DNA from: an uncultured Clostridia bacterium
Lineage (GTDB): Bacteria; Bacillota; Clostridia; UBA1381; UMGS1253
DNA length: 64,000 nt
Reading direction: 5' to 3'
Assembly (NCBI GenBank): GCA_934456295.1
Contig: CAKSHB010000003.1
Span: forward strand, 1 to 64,000
The translations under genes and the position numbers were made by a program. The notes below the pieces were generated by a model. That model did not search any database. It had not been told where the DNA came from and saw only the letters and a program-made list of their open reading frames with translations. This document shows positions 55,687-64,000 of the stretch, piece after piece (within the stretch, counting starts at the first letter, position 1; each line of letters opens with the position of its first letter).

Positions 55687-55774
55687 GGTTTTTGGAAGTT
55701 CCTTTCGTTTGTATAATGCAACGGTTTGTATAATGCAATGATAGTATAACGATGTATAGCTCCGATATGCACGC

Positions 55775-56611
55775 TTACGGCTCGGTATGCATTTTGTCAG
55801 CCTCCGAGGAGAAGGCGGCGCGGAAGGATTTCGGCGTCCGTCCGGTGTTTTTCTTAAAAGCCTGATAAAAGCTTGCACCGTTGTTAAAACCGCACTCTAC
55901 CGCTATATTGAGAACACTTTCGTTGGTGTGCTCGAGAAGGTATATCGCCTTTGCAACGCGTTTTCTGATAATATACTGCATGACGCCGATACCGTTGCTG
56001 CGAAGAAAGGCTTTTGAAAACCCGCCCTGTGACATATGGGCAATTTCGGCAAGCTGTGAAAGCGTGATATCCTCTGTATAATGTGCGCCGATATAGTCCA
56101 AAACGTCGTACATCTGCTCGCTCATGCGGCAGCCGTTTTTTACGGGGAGTTTTGTTATGCGCGCAATAAGTGCGACAAGGTTCATAAGCTTTGCGGCGAT
56201 GACCTCTTCAAAATACGGTTTGCGCGCAGAGTTTTCCTCGCCCATTTCGCGCAGAAGAGCCTCGATTTCAACGATACCGCCGGCGGATATGATGTGTTTA
56301 AAAGAGGAGGGACGGTTCAGAAACAGCGGCAGAAAAACAGATGTAAAAAGAAACCGCGGTTCAAACTCGATTATCATGAGCGAAAAAGGCTCGCCGCCGT
56401 ATATTTTTTTAAAGCGGCGGTGCTCGTTGTTGTTAAGAACTGCAATATCGCCCGCATGGGCCTTATATACGGTGTCGCCTATTTCCCACAGGAGACTGCC
56501 GCTTTTTACGTAGCATATTTTAAAAAGGTGAGATACGGAAAAGTTTTTTGACCTTGTATCGTCAGTCCAACAGAATGTCTGAATTTTAAGCTGACCGTTC
56601 TGGGTATGCAT
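55775..56611 (-). CDS. AraC-family transcriptional regulator
   Basis: 278 residues. Cupin sensor domain (residues ~25-110: C-Y-V-K-S-G-S-L-L-W-E-I-G-D, V-Y-K-A-H-A-G-D-I-A-V-L-N) and two C-terminal helix-turn-helix motifs (L-S-Q-L-A-E-I-A-H-M-S-Q-G-G-F-S-K, then V-L-N-I-A-V-E-C-G-F-N-N-G-A-S-F-Y-Q-A-F-K-K-N with T-P-K-S-F-R). GGAGGAGG a few bases before the ATG. Divergent from the lyase-flavoprotein operon at 56820, with a gap of 208 bases, and likely its controller. hflX follows on the same strand. Confidence 0.9.
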   Translation of the reverse strand: MHTQNGQLKIQTFCWTDDTRSKNFSVSHLFKICYVKSGSLLWEIGDTVYKAHAGDIAVLNNNEHRRFKKIYGGEPFSLMIIEFEPRFLFTSVFLPLFLNRPSSFKHIISAGGIVEIEALLREMGEENSARKPYFEEVIAAKLMNLVALIARITKLPVKNGCRMSEQMYDVLDYIGAHYTEDITLSQLAEIAHMSQGGFSKAFLRSNGIGVMQYIIRKRVAKAIYLLEHTNESVLNIAVECGFNNGASFYQAFKKNTGRTPKSFRAAFSSEADKMHTEP

Positions 56612-56819
56612 GATGTCCTCCTCCTTTTCATATTTTATATATTTACTCTGCTCATATTTTGGAAAAACAATGCGCTTTCGACGCCTGTATATTAATATTA
56701 CGACAAAAAACTTAATAAATCAAGCGTTTTTCTTGAAGTTTTTTTAGTGAAAATGTGCTACAATGTGTATAAAGGAAAATATTAAGAACGGAACATATCA
56801 AAATTCGGAGGTGGAATTA

Positions 56820-59800
56820 ATGAGAAAAAAATTTATCAAAAGAATTTTTTCTGCCGTAACCGCATGCACATTGTTTATGTCTTTGTGCCACACGGCGGTA
56901 TTTGCGGCAAAAAACGCGCCCGCCGAGGCGATTTTGCCGGCGGGACACACGATTATACTCCAAGATGATTTTGAGAGTTATTCGGACACAATAAAAACCT
57001 CGGCAACCGGCACGGGCTGGAACGGTATTGCAAAATCACAGACGGCGCTTGTTGAGGCTGTAAAGGAAGGCGAAAATACGGTTGCGCGCCTTTCAAATAC
57101 GGCAGAAAAGACCGGATACCCCAGACTTGCAAAGGCTTTGGGTATGAAGATGAGCGCGGTCACAGTTCAGTTCAGTGTAAAAATTAATTCCGGAAACTCA
57201 AAGCTTGAGTACTTTGCCGACGGAAAAGTAAAAAACACATTGCTTAATATTTCGGGATCCTCCGAAAACATGGTAAATGGCTGGAACTCGGTGCGTGTTG
57301 ATATCGACTTTGAAAACGGCGCATATAAAGCCAAACTGAACGGCAAAGAGTATGACAACGGTACGGTTGTTGCCGCCGAAGACGAGGTATCGGGGCAAAT
57401 TCGCTTTAATACGGCAATAAGTCCGGGCGGATACATAATGTATGACAATGTGCTGATATCGACGCCCGACGATATAGAGTCGGTACGCATTATAAAAAAT
57501 GACGGCAGTGTGAATTTTGATCTGCTTAAAGGAAACGAGGGTGCGGAAATGGCGCCCGAGCTGCGTCAGCATCCGCGCATATTCGTAAACAGCTTTTCGG
57601 ATATTAAAGAAAAAATCGCAAATGACCATACATCGGGCACGTGGTATGAAAAGGTGAAGACAGAGGGAGATAAAATCCTCGCACAGCCCGTTTATGAATA
57701 CACTTTAAGCTCACGCTCAAACATACTTGAAATTTCGCGCGGAATATATGCACGTGCGTATGTTCTTTCGCTTTTGTATAACATAGAGGGTGATACACGC
57801 TATCTTGACAGAGCTTATAAAGAGCTTGAGGCGGCAGCAGCATTTCCAAACTGGACACCGAATGCGTTCCTTGCAACGGCGGAGCTTATGCAGTCGTATG
57901 CGGTGGCATATGATTGGCTGTATTACGGTTTGAGCGATGCGCAGAAGAAAGTTCTGACGGACGCGGTTATGAATCTCGGAGTAACGCCGCTTGTGTATAA
58001 TTATGAAGGAAATGCTACGGGCACAAATTTTACAACGAACGACATCAACTGGAACCCTGTCTGCAATTCGAGCGCAATAATTACCGCCCTCGGCATGGTA
58101 GCGGATACATATCCGAATGTGGCGGAATATATTCTTGAAAAAGCGGCAAAGGCTCTGCCGCATGCAATGCCGCCGTATGCGCCGAACGGTGCATATCCCG
58201 AGGGAACGGGCTACTGGACGTACGGCACCGATTACCTCGTGTATGGAATGGCAGCGCTTGACAAGGCTTTTAAAGACGGTTACACTTTGCCCGAAAAATA
58301 CGTTTTCTATAACTATCCGGGCATATCGGAAACTGCAGATTATGCCGTATATTATACGGGACCCGTGGGAGCGTTTAACTTCGGCGACTCGGGTACGGGC
58401 AAAATATCGACACCGAGCCTCTATTGGTTTGCGGAGAAGTTCAATAAGCCGCAGTATGCCGCTCGCCAGAGAGACCTTGAAAAGTCGGGCGAAACAAAAC
58501 TGAGTGCAAAAAACAGCGTGCTTGCGCTCATATGGTACAATCCCGACAATGCACAGGCTGTACCGGGGGCATTTTCTCTCGATAAGGCTTATTCAAGCGC
58601 AGAAAAGAAGCATAACGGCGTTGCACTCAGAAACTCGTTTGAAAACCCGAATGCGCTTTATGCGGCAATGCAGGGCGGATATAACCGCGCAAACCACCAG
58701 TATCTCTCGCTCGGCACATTCATGATTGAGGCTGAGGGCGAAAGATGGTTCACAATGCGCGGCTACGGCAGCTATGACTATCCGAACTATTTTTCAAACA
58801 GCACAAACGAATCTCCGCGCTGGACGTACTATGTGACGCGTGCGGAGGCACAGAATACGATAATTGCAAATCCGACATCTGCTGCCGACCAGGAATGTAA
58901 CGCGATTGCGCAGATAGTAAAATTTGAATCAACAGATGCCGAGGGCTTCGGCGTGCTCGACATGACGCAGACAAATAAGGACTTCAAAGACGCAAAGCGC
59001 GGCATATACATGCGTGACAACCGTTCGAGCGTACTTCTGCAGGACGAAATACAGGCTTCCAAAGCCAGTGAGTTCTGGTGGTTTGCACATACGGACGCAC
59101 AGACAAGCATAGCGCCCGACGGAAGAAGCGCAATGCTCAGTATCGGCGACAAGAGAATGTATGTGAATATGGAGGAGGCGCCTGAGGAGGCACGCTTTAT
59201 CCTCATGGACTCAAGACCGCTTGCAACATCGCCGAACCCGTCGGTACAGACGCTTAACTTTGGCAAAAAGCTTGCGATACATATAACGGGAGTAAAGAAC
59301 TTAAACCTTGCGGTTTCGTTTACACCGCTCAAAGAGGGCGAGGCTGCGCCGGCACAGACGCATGAGTTTGTACCGATTTCAAAATGGAAAGCTGCAAAGG
59401 GAGAACTTGGCACAAGGCAAAAGACCGGCGGCTCAACGGTTCTTATGCTCCAAAGCCCGAATGCCCTTTCTTCGGGAGAGAAAACATATATAGACAAAGA
59501 TAACCTTGACGTTGTGCCGTTTGAAAAGGACGGACGCACGCTTGTTCCCGTGAGATTTATCTCGGAAAGCATAGGCGCCGAGGTCGGCTGGGAAGAGCAG
59601 ACAGGCACGGTCAGCGTGAAGGAAGACGGAAAGACGGTAAAGCTCGTTATAGGAAGTAGAGAAATGGACATCGACGGGAAAATAACAACGCTTGATGTGC
59701 CTGCGGAAACGATAAATGACCGCACAATGCTGCCGCTGCGTGCGCTTGCCGAGGCTCTCGGAAGAAACGTATTCTGGGACGAACGCGGTCTGATAGTAAT

Positions 59801-60827
59801 AAGGGACAGCGCCGAAAATTACAGTGCGGATTTGATAAATTCGCTTGTTGATTTGCTTTCTGTCAGAGTAAAGGCGGACGGAAAAGATTTGAGCTTTTTT
59901 GACCCCGATAAAGACACATATTATATCTCGGTGGATAAAGACGCACAGCAAGCGCCTGCTATATCGGCACAAAGCGCGGACGGCACAGTTATAAATGCAG
60001 TTTCGGACGGCGCTTTTTCGCCGGCAGTTCTGACAATCGGCGGCAGAGAATATACGTTTAACTTTGTAAAGGATATATACACAGAAAAAGTCACGAACGC
60101 AGATGTAAGCATAGGGTTTGAAAATGAGGAGGAGCTGCCAAAGGAAAATCCGTGGATAGAAGTAAAAAATACGGAAATCAGCGGCGGATTTAACTACGGC
60201 GCCGAAGGGCTCACCGACAATGACCTTAAAACAAGCTGGCGTGCGGAGGGGGAGCAGTGGGTAAGCTTTGACCTCGGCGAAGAGCAGGACATTTACGCAA
60301 TGGGACTTGCGACGATGTCGGGCGATAAAAGAAAGGCAAAATTTGACATAGAGGTATCGGACGACAACCAAAGCTGGCGTTCGGTTATAAAGGGCGGACT
60401 CACGAGCGGCGAAACGCTTATGCCTGATATAATCAAGCTTGACACACATGCGCGCTATGTGAAAATTTTCGGACACGGAAATACGACAAACCTGTGGAAC
60501 AGTTATACGGAGGTTCGTTTCTATAAAGACGCGGCACAGGCAGACACGGATAAGTCGCTTTGGGACAGATATTTTAACAGCGGCGAGGCTGTTATCGCAA
60601 AAGGACAATCGCTGAAGCTTGTTATAAGCGGAATTTTGCCCGACGGAACGGAAACGGCTCTTCCCGAGGATACAAAGCACACCTTTGTAAGCAGTGATAA
60701 AAGCGTTGTTTCGGTTGATGAAAACGGAAACGTAAAGGGCGTTAAGGCAGGAGAGGCGCAGATTACGGTTTGCTCATATAATTCACAGATGTATAAGATA
60801 AATTATATGAAAGTCACTGTAAAATAA
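56820..60827 (+). CDS. heparinase II/III-like polysaccharide lyase, multidomain surface enzyme
   Basis: 1335 residues. GGAGG is 8 bases before the ATG at 56820. Signal peptide ends near residue 30. Order: a concanavalin-like beta domain (residues ~45-220, I-L-Q-D-D-F-E-S-Y), a helical toroid then a beta part as in heparinase II/III-type lyases (~245-855; L-R-Q-H-P-R-I-F-V, N-W-N-P-V-C-N-S-S, G-T-G-Y-W-T-Y-G), a copper amine oxidase N1-like domain (~890-1000; V-P-V-R-F-I-S-E-S-I-G-A and L-P-L-R-A-L-A-E-A-L-G), an F5/8-type carbohydrate-binding domain (~1110-1240; L-T-D-N-D-L-K-T-S-W), and a Big_2 Ig domain (~1250-1335). The CuAO-N1 domain often anchors proteins to the Gram-positive wall. Substrate unknown; an acidic polysaccharide is likely. 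Confidence 0.8.
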   Translation: MRKKFIKRIFSAVTACTLFMSLCHTAVFAAKNAPAEAILPAGHTIILQDDFESYSDTIKTSATGTGWNGIAKSQTALVEAVKEGENTVARLSNTAEKTGYPRLAKALGMKMSAVTVQFSVKINSGNSKLEYFADGKVKNTLLNISGSSENMVNGWNSVRVDIDFENGAYKAKLNGKEYDNGTVVAAEDEVSGQIRFNTAISPGGYIMYDNVLISTPDDIESVRIIKNDGSVNFDLLKGNEGAEMAPELRQHPRIFVNSFSDIKEKIANDHTSGTWYEKVKTEGDKILAQPVYEYTLSSRSNILEISRGIYARAYVLSLLYNIEGDTRYLDRAYKELEAAAAFPNWTPNAFLATAELMQSYAVAYDWLYYGLSDAQKKVLTDAVMNLGVTPLVYNYEGNATGTNFTTNDINWNPVCNSSAIITALGMVADTYPNVAEYILEKAAKALPHAMPPYAPNGAYPEGTGYWTYGTDYLVYGMAALDKAFKDGYTLPEKYVFYNYPGISETADYAVYYTGPVGAFNFGDSGTGKISTPSLYWFAEKFNKPQYAARQRDLEKSGETKLSAKNSVLALIWYNPDNAQAVPGAFSLDKAYSSAEKKHNGVALRNSFENPNALYAAMQGGYNRANHQYLSLGTFMIEAEGERWFTMRGYGSYDYPNYFSNSTNESPRWTYYVTRAEAQNTIIANPTSAADQECNAIAQIVKFESTDAEGFGVLDMTQTNKDFKDAKRGIYMRDNRSSVLLQDEIQASKASEFWWFAHTDAQTSIAPDGRSAMLSIGDKRMYVNMEEAPEEARFILMDSRPLATSPNPSVQTLNFGKKLAIHITGVKNLNLAVSFTPLKEGEAAPAQTHEFVPISKWKAAKGELGTRQKTGGSTVLMLQSPNALSSGEKTYIDKDNLDVVPFEKDGRTLVPVRFISESIGAEVGWEEQTGTVSVKEDGKTVKLVIGSREMDIDGKITTLDVPAETINDRTMLPLRALAEALGRNVFWDERGLIVIRDSAENYSADLINSLVDLLSVRVKADGKDLSFFDPDKDTYYISVDKDAQQAPAISAQSADGTVINAVSDGAFSPAVLTIGGREYTFNFVKDIYTEKVTNADVSIGFENEEELPKENPWIEVKNTEISGGFNYGAEGLTDNDLKTSWRAEGEQWVSFDLGEEQDIYAMGLATMSGDKRKAKFDIEVSDDNQSWRSVIKGGLTSGETLMPDIIKLDTHARYVKIFGHGNTTNLWNSYTEVRFYKDAAQADTDKSLWDRYFNSGEAVIAKGQSLKLVISGILPDGTETALPEDTKHTFVSSDKSVVSVDENGNVKGVKAGEAQITVCSYNSQMYKINYMKVTVK

Positions 60828-60860
60828 AAATCCGCAAAAAAGCTGTTCGGAGGAACGCAG

Positions 60861-61649
60861 ATGAATATAAATGTTGACAATTTTATCATAGGAGCAGGCC
60901 TGTTCGGTATTGGAGCCGCAGTGGCGGCGCCGGAGCGGAGCTTTGCGGCGGAAAGCGGCGGTCTTATCGGCGGCGAGTTTATAAATGCATTCTGCGAGCG
61001 CAGTGTATGCTCCGATGAGCCGGAAACGGAATTCGGGCGCACATATAAAAATATTATGCGCGAACGGGGCATAATGTCCGCAAACGGATATATACACTCG
61101 GGAGCAGCGATGTATGCGCTGTGTGACATGATTTGCCGGTACGGAGCGGATATGCTTTTGTATACGCGTGTAATAGGGTGTGAGCGTGAGGGAAACGGCG
61201 GATATAAAATAACTCTCTTTAACTCGGAAGGATATTCATATGCCTATGCAAAGCGTGTGGTTGACACAAGAGAGGAAGAATATATCAGAAGGTTCGGCGC
61301 AAAAGGCGTAAAAAAATACCTTAATGCGGCTGTAAGCCCGATAAACGGTGCCGACGGCGGCAAAGCGGCAGTATATAATCCGCAGAGCGGCATTTATACA
61401 TACGTTTTTGAGGCGGATATAAATGAGAGCATTATCGATGCAAGAGAGCGTTTTTATGAAAACTGGCTTAAAGGCGGAAACGGCACGCAGGATTATTCGC
61501 TGACGCTTTTGTCAAACGCTTTTGCGTACAGATTTGAAGCACCCGTTATACGTGAGGGTGAAAACGGGATTATTTATGCGCCGTCATCATCTTTTGCAAA
61601 TATACTTGACGCATTTGATGAGGGAGCAAAATTCGGAGGTGCGCTGTGA
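60861..61649 (+). CDS. small flavoprotein-like protein
   Basis: 262 residues. Begins with a dinucleotide-binding loop (I-I-G-A-G-L-F-G-I-G-A-A) but the stretch to the ribose-binding acid is shorter than usual (A-A-P-E-R-S-F-A-A-E-S), then G-G-L-I-G-G-E-F. It ends about where a FAD-dependent oxidoreductase would still need a substrate domain. Probably a reduced flavin-binding subunit that works with the next protein; it overlaps that gene (GTGA), which implies coupled translation and a fixed ratio. Could instead be a decaying copy of the same family. Confidence 0.6.
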   Translation: MNINVDNFIIGAGLFGIGAAVAAPERSFAAESGGLIGGEFINAFCERSVCSDEPETEFGRTYKNIMRERGIMSANGYIHSGAAMYALCDMICRYGADMLLYTRVIGCEREGNGGYKITLFNSEGYSYAYAKRVVDTREEEYIRRFGAKGVKKYLNAAVSPINGADGGKAAVYNPQSGIYTYVFEADINESIIDARERFYENWLKGGNGTQDYSLTLLSNAFAYRFEAPVIREGENGIIYAPSSSFANILDAFDEGAKFGGAL

Positions 61650-63502
61650 AACTGTATAAATTGGTCGGCAAAAAAATCATACCCGAAGATACGGACATAA
61701 AATTTGAAAAGTCATATGATGTCATAGTTGCCGGACTCGGGACGGCAGGTGCAGTCTGCGCCGTAACGGCGGCAAGACACGGCCTGCGCGTGCTCGGGCT
61801 GGAGCGTCTTTGTGCCATGGGGGGCACAGGTACGCTTGGTGCGATAGAGGCGTATTATTTCGGAAATAAGGGCGGAATGTATGAGGAATTTGACAAAAAA
61901 GCCCTGAAACTTTCAAAAGTGGCGGAAAGAAAAGAAAACTGCCGCCGTCAGCGTATGGACATAAAGGCGTATGTGCTGGAAAAAGAGGCACAAAGCGCAG
62001 GTGTGCAAATCTGCTATGACAGCGAAATAACGGGAGTTTTCGTGCAGGGCAGAACTGTGTGCGGAGCGCTTGTGTACATGAACGGCATACAGCATGCCAT
62101 CGGCGCAAAATACGTCATGGACGCCACGGGCAATGCCGGCGTATGCGCAATGATTACGGATAAGTTTTACGGCGGACGCTCATATGAGGGAAAGATGCAG
62201 CCGTATTCCAACATATCGATACGCAGCCGCGGCGGCTCGCTTTGCAGCCAGAACAAGGACGCAGGCTATGTTGACCCGTCGGACCCGAAAGAGGTCACAA
62301 AGGCTTTTCTGAAGGGTGCTTTGCAGCCGAATTGTTATGCAAAAGACCACACGAAGGAGCTTGGCGTTATAACAAATGCGGCGCTTATAGGCTGCCGTGA
62401 GGGCGCAAAAATCATGAGTGAGGACGATATCACGGTTGAGGGCTTTTTGGCTGACAAAAAGACGGACAAACCGCTTTTCTACACATGGAGCAATCTTGAC
62501 AGCCATGCGAAGGATTTGATGTTTGAGGATAAATTTCTGCGCGAGTGGTATGTGGTTTGCGGTCTGTGGGGCGTATGCGTTTCGATAGGCGTGCCGATAG
62601 GAGCGCTGGCGCCGAAGGGATTTAAGGGCATAGGCGTATGCGGCAGAGCCATAGGGGCAGACCATGTCATGACGAGCTGTGTGAGAATGAAGCGCGATGT
62701 TCAGAAGTGCGGTGAGGCGCTCGGCGTTGCGGCAGCGGTCGCAATAGAGGACGGCGTTGATTTGTGTGATGCCGATTATGATAAAATATCGTCATATCTG
62801 AGAAAAACAGGCTGCCTTGATGAAAAAAATTATGTTCCGCTTGCCCACAGAAAGAAAAACGGCGAGGGCGAGGTGTTTGAGTGGCTCAAAGATGAAGAGC
62901 AGATAAAGGAGGGGCTTGCCTCTGAAAAACCCGGCACAGCCATATGGTCATGCAAGCGCATTGGAACGTGTATGGCAGACAGACTTGCCGAATGGATACA
63001 TGCCGATGACGAAAATTTGTGCCGCAGCAGTGCGCTTGCACTCGGGCTGCTCGGCGATACGCGTGCATGCTCGGTTCTGCGGAAAATGGCATCGGAGCCG
63101 GATATGTACATACCGAAAACAAGCCTGAAATATGTCCAGGTGCGCGCAGTTTCGGCAATATATCTTCTCGGAGAGCTTGGGGACACACAGTCGGTCGATA
63201 TATTGGAAAATGTTGTTTGCAAAAACGGAGCGGTATTTGATAAAAAAGATTTTAGGGCAGATGAGCTGTATGCCTTTGAGGGAGATTTGCGGTTTGAACT
63301 GGTTTCGTTTGCAATACGCTCTTTATGCCAAATTGCAAAGAAACATAACGAACAGAAGAACCGCATCGTAAAAATATTTGAACAAAGCGTATTTTCCGAC
63401 GGATTTGAGGCAGGAATAAGTCTGAAGGAAAATACATATATGGTGTATGATTTCTGCGGAAAGCTGCGCGAATATGTGCGCAGGGAGATGGGTTTAAATT
63501 AA
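61646..63502 (+). CDS. FAD-dependent oxidoreductase with HEAT-like C-terminus
   Basis: 618 residues. GTG start overlapping the previous stop, with CGGAGG upstream. FAD-binding loop G-L-G-T-A-G-A-V-C-A-V-T-A-A-R-H-G (residues ~30-46), then V-L-G-L-E-R and G-G-T-G-T-L-G, as in the FAD_oxidored group that includes enzymes found beside polysaccharide degradation genes. A second dinucleotide strand (V-M-D-A-T-G-N) lies near residue 158. Residues ~430-600 are helical with HEAT-like repeats (A-L-A-L-G-L-L-G-D-T-R-A-C, then A-V-S-A-I-Y-L-L-G-E-L-G-D). No signal peptide. Substrate unknown; a sugar released by the lyase is inference. Confidence 0.8.
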   Translation: MKLYKLVGKKIIPEDTDIKFEKSYDVIVAGLGTAGAVCAVTAARHGLRVLGLERLCAMGGTGTLGAIEAYYFGNKGGMYEEFDKKALKLSKVAERKENCRRQRMDIKAYVLEKEAQSAGVQICYDSEITGVFVQGRTVCGALVYMNGIQHAIGAKYVMDATGNAGVCAMITDKFYGGRSYEGKMQPYSNISIRSRGGSLCSQNKDAGYVDPSDPKEVTKAFLKGALQPNCYAKDHTKELGVITNAALIGCREGAKIMSEDDITVEGFLADKKTDKPLFYTWSNLDSHAKDLMFEDKFLREWYVVCGLWGVCVSIGVPIGALAPKGFKGIGVCGRAIGADHVMTSCVRMKRDVQKCGEALGVAAAVAIEDGVDLCDADYDKISSYLRKTGCLDEKNYVPLAHRKKNGEGEVFEWLKDEEQIKEGLASEKPGTAIWSCKRIGTCMADRLAEWIHADDENLCRSSALALGLLGDTRACSVLRKMASEPDMYIPKTSLKYVQVRAVSAIYLLGELGDTQSVDILENVVCKNGAVFDKKDFRADELYAFEGDLRFELVSFAIRSLCQIAKKHNEQKNRIVKIFEQSVFSDGFEAGISLKENTYMVYDFCGKLREYVRREMGLN

Positions 63503-63506
63503 CAAC

Positions 63507-63536
63507 AAGGGCGCCCGTAAAGGGCGCCCTTTCTTT
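63507..63536. terminator. terminator after the flavoprotein gene
   Basis: AAGGGCGCCC-GTAA-AGGGCGCCCTT, a strong GC stem ending in T-rich sequence; lies 60 bases beyond the mecA stop and may serve that gene too. Confidence 0.8.
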
Positions 63537-63596
63537 AATGTTTTATAAAAAAAGTTAAAGAAATATTGCATGCAGATAAAATGCCGTATTTGAGCG

Positions 63597-64000
63597 TTAT
63601 ACATAAATCCGCATTATCGCGTCATAGTCGCCTATACCGGCAAATTTTGCCGCATGCTCGCTAAAATGCAGCCCGAACCCCTTTTTTGCGCAGCTTGCGT
63701 ATTCGGACAATGCACACAGACACTTTTGATAGTCGGAAGAACTTTTCCTGAGCTCAAGACAAAATTTGTTTTCATATCTGTATAAGGTTGTGTCCGAAAA
63801 CATCTTGCAGCCGGTATCGCGGAGCATATATGCAAAATCTGCAAGTGTGTTAAAAATAAAGTATTCGCTTTCGGAGGTATCCCCGCGTTTTATTTTATAC
63901 TGTCCGTTTAAAAGTTTCTGCTTTTTTAACGAACGGGCAATCTGGCGCCGCATGCTTTCAAATTCGGGGCTGACTCTTGTAATAACAAAAACAAAATCAT
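63597..64000 (-). CDS. mecA: MecA-like adaptor protein, C-terminal part (runs off the window)
   Basis: The frame is open to the window's right end, so the methionine at 63953 is internal and the N-terminal domain is missing. About 134 residues are visible: upstream residues are a D-F-V-F-V-I-T-R-V strand, then Y-F-I-F-N-T-L-A-D-F-A-Y-M-L, L-Y-R-Y-E-N-K-F-C-L-E-L and E-H-A-A-K-F-A-G near the end, which fit the C-terminal ClpC-binding domain of MecA. MecA hands substrates (ComK and others) to ClpC. The call rests on weak but ordered similarity over the C-terminal part. Confidence 0.55.
   Translation of the reverse strand, partial: DFVFVITRVSPEFESMRRQIARSLKKQKLLNGQYKIKRGDTSESEYFIFNTLADFAYMLRDTGCKMFSDTTLYRYENKFCLELRKSSSDYQKCLCALSEYASCAKKGFGLHFSEHAAKFAGIGDYDAIMRIYV

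Overview
The window looks like a chromosomal segment (probably a metagenome-assembled contig) of an anaerobic, S-layer-bearing Gram-positive bacterium of class Clostridia. Supporting signs: strong AGGAGG-type ribosome binding sites, canonical TTGACA-17-TATAAT promoters, six proteins that are secreted or anchored by SLH, dockerin or copper-amine-oxidase-N-type modules, LuxS plus a MetA with the acetyl-CoA-type Glu111, MecA, and ferredoxin-type aldo/keto reductase. An order or family cannot be fixed from this sequence; a glycan-degrading lineage near Monoglobaceae/Oscillospirales is only an impression.

Layout. Bases 1-~718 are GC-rich, with codon use unlike the rest. They carry the start of a GH78 rhamnosidase and the end of a CotH-like protein, then meet a tex gene that begins abruptly in mid-protein near base 719. 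This is most simply a chimeric join. From ~719 on the sequence is homogeneous. 1.6-7.2 kb: O-acetylhomoserine sulfhydrylase (metY), a membrane-anchored GH26-like hydrolase, a Gfo/Idh/MocA oxidoreductase and a divergent AraC regulator. 7.2-23 kb: a TetR regulator with its own operator palindrome, followed by two giant exported proteins (2611 and 2335 aa) 12 bases apart. The first is a string of Ig-like modules with an unusual helical insert; the second ends in SLH domains. 23.4-26.3 kb: SGNH hydrolase, initiator tRNA, metA, and a small dockerin protein. 26.6-36.4 kb: rpoB-rpoC with a long leader and no ribosomal-protein neighbours, then pyrG, whose glutaminase domain has lost its catalytic residues. 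36.5-42.9 kb: two paralogous SLH proteins; the first has the codon bias and promoter of a main S-layer protein. 43.2-56.6 kb: mostly housekeeping genes (orphan sugar-binding lipoprotein, deoC, DUF2752, glmM, luxS-mtnN, SDR, aldo/keto reductase, MGMT-like, SLH-serine protease, trxA, yigZ, hflX) and an AraC regulator. 56.8-63.5 kb: a polysaccharide-lyase-like surface enzyme and two translationally coupled flavoproteins, read divergently from that AraC gene. The right edge holds the truncated mecA.

How the parts fit. metA (O-acetylhomoserine synthesis), metY (sulfhydrylation), mtnN and luxS (recycling of S-adenosylhomocysteine) cover methionine synthesis and the methyl cycle, scattered over 47 kb. 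The SLH, dockerin and lyase genes describe a cell surface built around an S-layer that carries glycan-active and proteolytic modules. The most notable points are the pseudo-amidotransferase CTP synthase, the TetR-linked giant surface operon, and the AraC/lyase/flavoprotein cluster.
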